Made by a program: the position numbers and the translations under genes. From assembly GCF_021369635.1 (NCBI RefSeq), contig NZ_JAJNBZ010000009.1, positions 11,876 to 75,875 on the forward strand: a stretch of 64,000 bases of DNA, written 5' to 3'. The notes under the pieces were generated by a model, which saw nothing but the letters and a program-made list of their open reading frames with translations, was not told the origin of the DNA and searched no databases. Within the stretch, counting starts at the first letter, position 1. Each line of letters begins with the position of its first letter. Positions 62,246-64,000 of the stretch are shown here, piece after piece. The DNA is from Paenibacillus profundus (GTDB lineage: Bacteria; Bacillota; Bacilli; Paenibacillales; Paenibacillaceae).

Positions 62246-64000
62246 GTGAACAACAAAGAGGGCCGAAGCCTGGCGGACATAGAGGACCGATGGGTCCAGG
62301 TATGTCGATGCCGGCAGAGAAAGCGAAGGATTTCAAGGGCACATTGAAAAGACTGATGGGCTATTTAAAGCCTCGCAAATACCAATTGATTACCGTATTT
62401 ATTATGGCGGTGCTTAGTACCGTATTCACCATTGTCAGCCCGAAAATTATGGGTAAGGCGACGACCAAGCTGTTCGAGGGTTTGATGACAGGCACGGGTA
62501 TCGATTTTGAGTACATCTGGCAAATACTGCTCGTCTTAATCGGACTGTATCTGGTAAGTGCCATGTTCAGCTATATTCAACAATATTTGATGGCTGGCGT
62601 AGCGCAGCGCATCGTGTACGACATGCGGAAGCAGGTCAATGCTAAGCTGTCGCGCTTGCCGCTGAAATATTTTGACTCGCGCACTCATGGTGAAATTTTG
62701 AGCCGGGTGACGAATGACGTCGATAATATAAGCAGCACGCTGCAGCAGAGCTTGACGCAGCTCATTACATCGGTAATTACGATTATCGGGGTTATTGTGA
62801 TGATGCTGACGATTAGTCCGTTAATGACGCTCATCTGCATCCTGACGCTTCCGCTCAGCTTCGTGGTCACGATAATGATTGCTAAGCGTTCGCAGAAGCA
62901 TTTTAAAAGTCAGCAGACTTCGCTCGGACATTTGAACGGACATGTCGAAGAAATGTACACCGGACACAAAATCGTTAAAGCATTCGGCCGCGAAGACAAA
63001 TCGCTAGATGAATTCAATAAAATTAACGATAAGCTGTATGATTCCAGCTGGCGCTCTCAATTCATTTCCGGTATGATAATGCCGCTCATGTCCTTCATTG
63101 GCAACATTGGCTATGTGTTAATTTGTGTTGTCGGCGGCGTTCTTGTCACGAAGAGAACGATTGAAATCGGGGATATCCAGGCATTCATTCAATACGCTAG
63201 ACAGTTCACCCAACCGATTGCCCAAGCGGCCAACATCGCCAATATGATTCAGTCGACCATCGCTTCTGCGGAACGGGTATTCGAAGTGCTCGACGAGGAA
63301 GAGGAGGTGCAGGAAGCGGCCAACGCGGCAACGATTGCTCAGCCGCAAGGCGATGTTCGCTTCGAGCATGTTCAGTTCGGCTATAAGGAAGATGCGATGT
63401 TGATTGAAGACATGAATATCGATGTGAAGCAGGGCCAGACGATCGCTATCGTCGGACCGACAGGCGCAGGGAAGACGACGCTCATCAACCTGCTCATGCG
63501 CTTCTATGAGATTAATGACGGGGCAATCACGATTGACGGTGTGAACATCACTGACCTGAAGCGCGGCAGCTTGCGCAGCATGTTCGGCATGGTGCTGCAG
63601 GATACGTGGCTATTTAACGGAACCATTCGTGATAACATCGCTTACGGCCGAGCAGGGGCTACAGAGCAGGATGTAGTCCGGGCTGCTAAGGCAGCGCATG
63701 CCGATCATTTTATCCGCACGCTTCCAGACGGCTACGATACGGTTCTGAATGAAGAAGCGTCAAATATATCGCAAGGTCAGAAGCAGCTCTTGACGATTGC
63801 CCGCGCCATCTTGGCCGACCCGGCCATATTGATTCTGGATGAGGCGACAAGCAGCGTAGATACGCGTACCGAAGTATATATCCAGAAGGCAATGAATGAG
63901 CTGATGAACGGCAGAACGAGCTTCGTCATTGCCCACCGCTTGTCCACGATTCGTGATGCCGATCTCATTCTCGTCATGGATCGAGGCAGTGTCATAGAGA
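62242..64000 (+). CDS. Heterodimeric ABC exporter subunit 2, BmrD-like (cut by the window end)
   Basis: The frame is open to base 64000 (586 codons seen). A Gly/Pro-rich N-terminus of about 35 residues is followed by six helices and an ATPase with GPTGAGKTT. The signature is ISQGQKQ instead of LSGGQ, and Walker B is intact with Glu (ILILDEATSSVD). The H-loop AHRLST is present. A faulty signature here together with the faulty Walker B in subunit 1 makes one degenerate and one active ATP site. ATG 62242 lies in ATGA overlap; GAGGAG is upstream. Confidence 0.9.
   Translation, partial: MSEQQRGPKPGGHRGPMGPGMSMPAEKAKDFKGTLKRLMGYLKPRKYQLITVFIMAVLSTVFTIVSPKIMGKATTKLFEGLMTGTGIDFEYIWQILLVLIGLYLVSAMFSYIQQYLMAGVAQRIVYDMRKQVNAKLSRLPLKYFDSRTHGEILSRVTNDVDNISSTLQQSLTQLITSVITIIGVIVMMLTISPLMTLICILTLPLSFVVTIMIAKRSQKHFKSQQTSLGHLNGHVEEMYTGHKIVKAFGREDKSLDEFNKINDKLYDSSWRSQFISGMIMPLMSFIGNIGYVLICVVGGVLVTKRTIEIGDIQAFIQYARQFTQPIAQAANIANMIQSTIASAERVFEVLDEEEEVQEAANAATIAQPQGDVRFEHVQFGYKEDAMLIEDMNIDVKQGQTIAIVGPTGAGKTTLINLLMRFYEINDGAITIDGVNITDLKRGSLRSMFGMVLQDTWLFNGTIRDNIAYGRAGATEQDVVRAAKAAHADHFIRTLPDGYDTVLNEEASNISQGQKQLLTIARAILADPAILILDEATSSVDTRTEVYIQKAMNELMNGRTSFVIAHRLSTIRDADLILVMDRGSVIE

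Overview
The window reads as chromosomal DNA of a spore-forming, S-layer-bearing Bacillota of the Paenibacillus type, most likely Paenibacillus alvei or a close relative. The evidence is a C-terminal SLH surface protein, a tricistronic-type ger germinant-receptor operon, strong Shine-Dalgarno sites and sigma-A promoters, and a secreted protease whose specificity loop (SERV) and neighbouring substrate motif (PLPPVP) match PPEP-2 and VMSP of P. alvei. No rRNA, tRNA, insertion sequence or CRISPR array was recognised.

Layout. 1-3650: the end of a large MucBP/SLH adhesin, and convergent to it a Pro-Pro endopeptidase gene whose long leader carries two c-di-GMP-I riboswitches in tandem, each followed by its own terminator. 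3.7-9.5 kb: a membrane stalk protein, a TetR/hydrolase pair with twin operators, a UbiA-type prenyltransferase, an amidohydrolase and a broken LacI gene. 9.5-15.4 kb: small regulators, then a nucleoside salvage operon (nucleoside hydrolase, DcuC-family carrier, ribokinase) under a LacI regulator, with two identical operators. 15.5-22.1 kb: hydrolase, acetyltransferase, a MocR-like regulator lacking its PLP lysine, an ECF sigma factor with a membrane partner, and a second DnaN clamp behind a small ribbon-helix-helix gene. 22.2-24.3 kb: acetyltransferase, DUF4023 microprotein and an AT-rich two-gene cassette coding for a secreted hydrophobic protein and a tiny membrane protein.

24.6-28.1 kb: a MoxR/DUF58/membrane protein operon, followed by an unusual 0.7 kb non-coding stretch. 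28.9-36.5 kb: a glycolipid-synthase-like glycosyltransferase and the cydABDC operon, with Rex-type sites upstream. 36.7-45.4 kb: nitroreductase with an operator over its promoter, Bcr/CflA exporter, amidase, Fur-controlled orphan siderophore ATPase, MFS carrier, corrinoid adenosyltransferase and a secreted nucleosidase fused to a copper-amine-oxidase-like domain. 45.7-53.2 kb: a frameshifted small gene, two signal-less carboxypeptidase-regulatory-like proteins, a WcbI-like protein, HelD, an SGNH hydrolase and a DUF1836 protein. 53.6-57.8 kb: ger operon in the order A-C-D-B. 57.8-59.9 kb: adenine deaminase behind a guanine-type purine riboswitch. 60.0-64.0 kb: MarR regulator and a BmrCD-like heterodimeric ABC exporter cut by the window end.

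Working together: the adhesin, protease and c-di-GMP switches form an attachment/detachment module; the nucleoside operon, secreted nucleosidase and adenine deaminase all serve purine scavenging; cydABDC supports low-oxygen respiration. The most interesting items are the tandem c-di-GMP switches on the protease, the secreted-protein cassette at 23.5-24.3 kb, the clamp paralogue, and the guanine-type switch on adenine deaminase.
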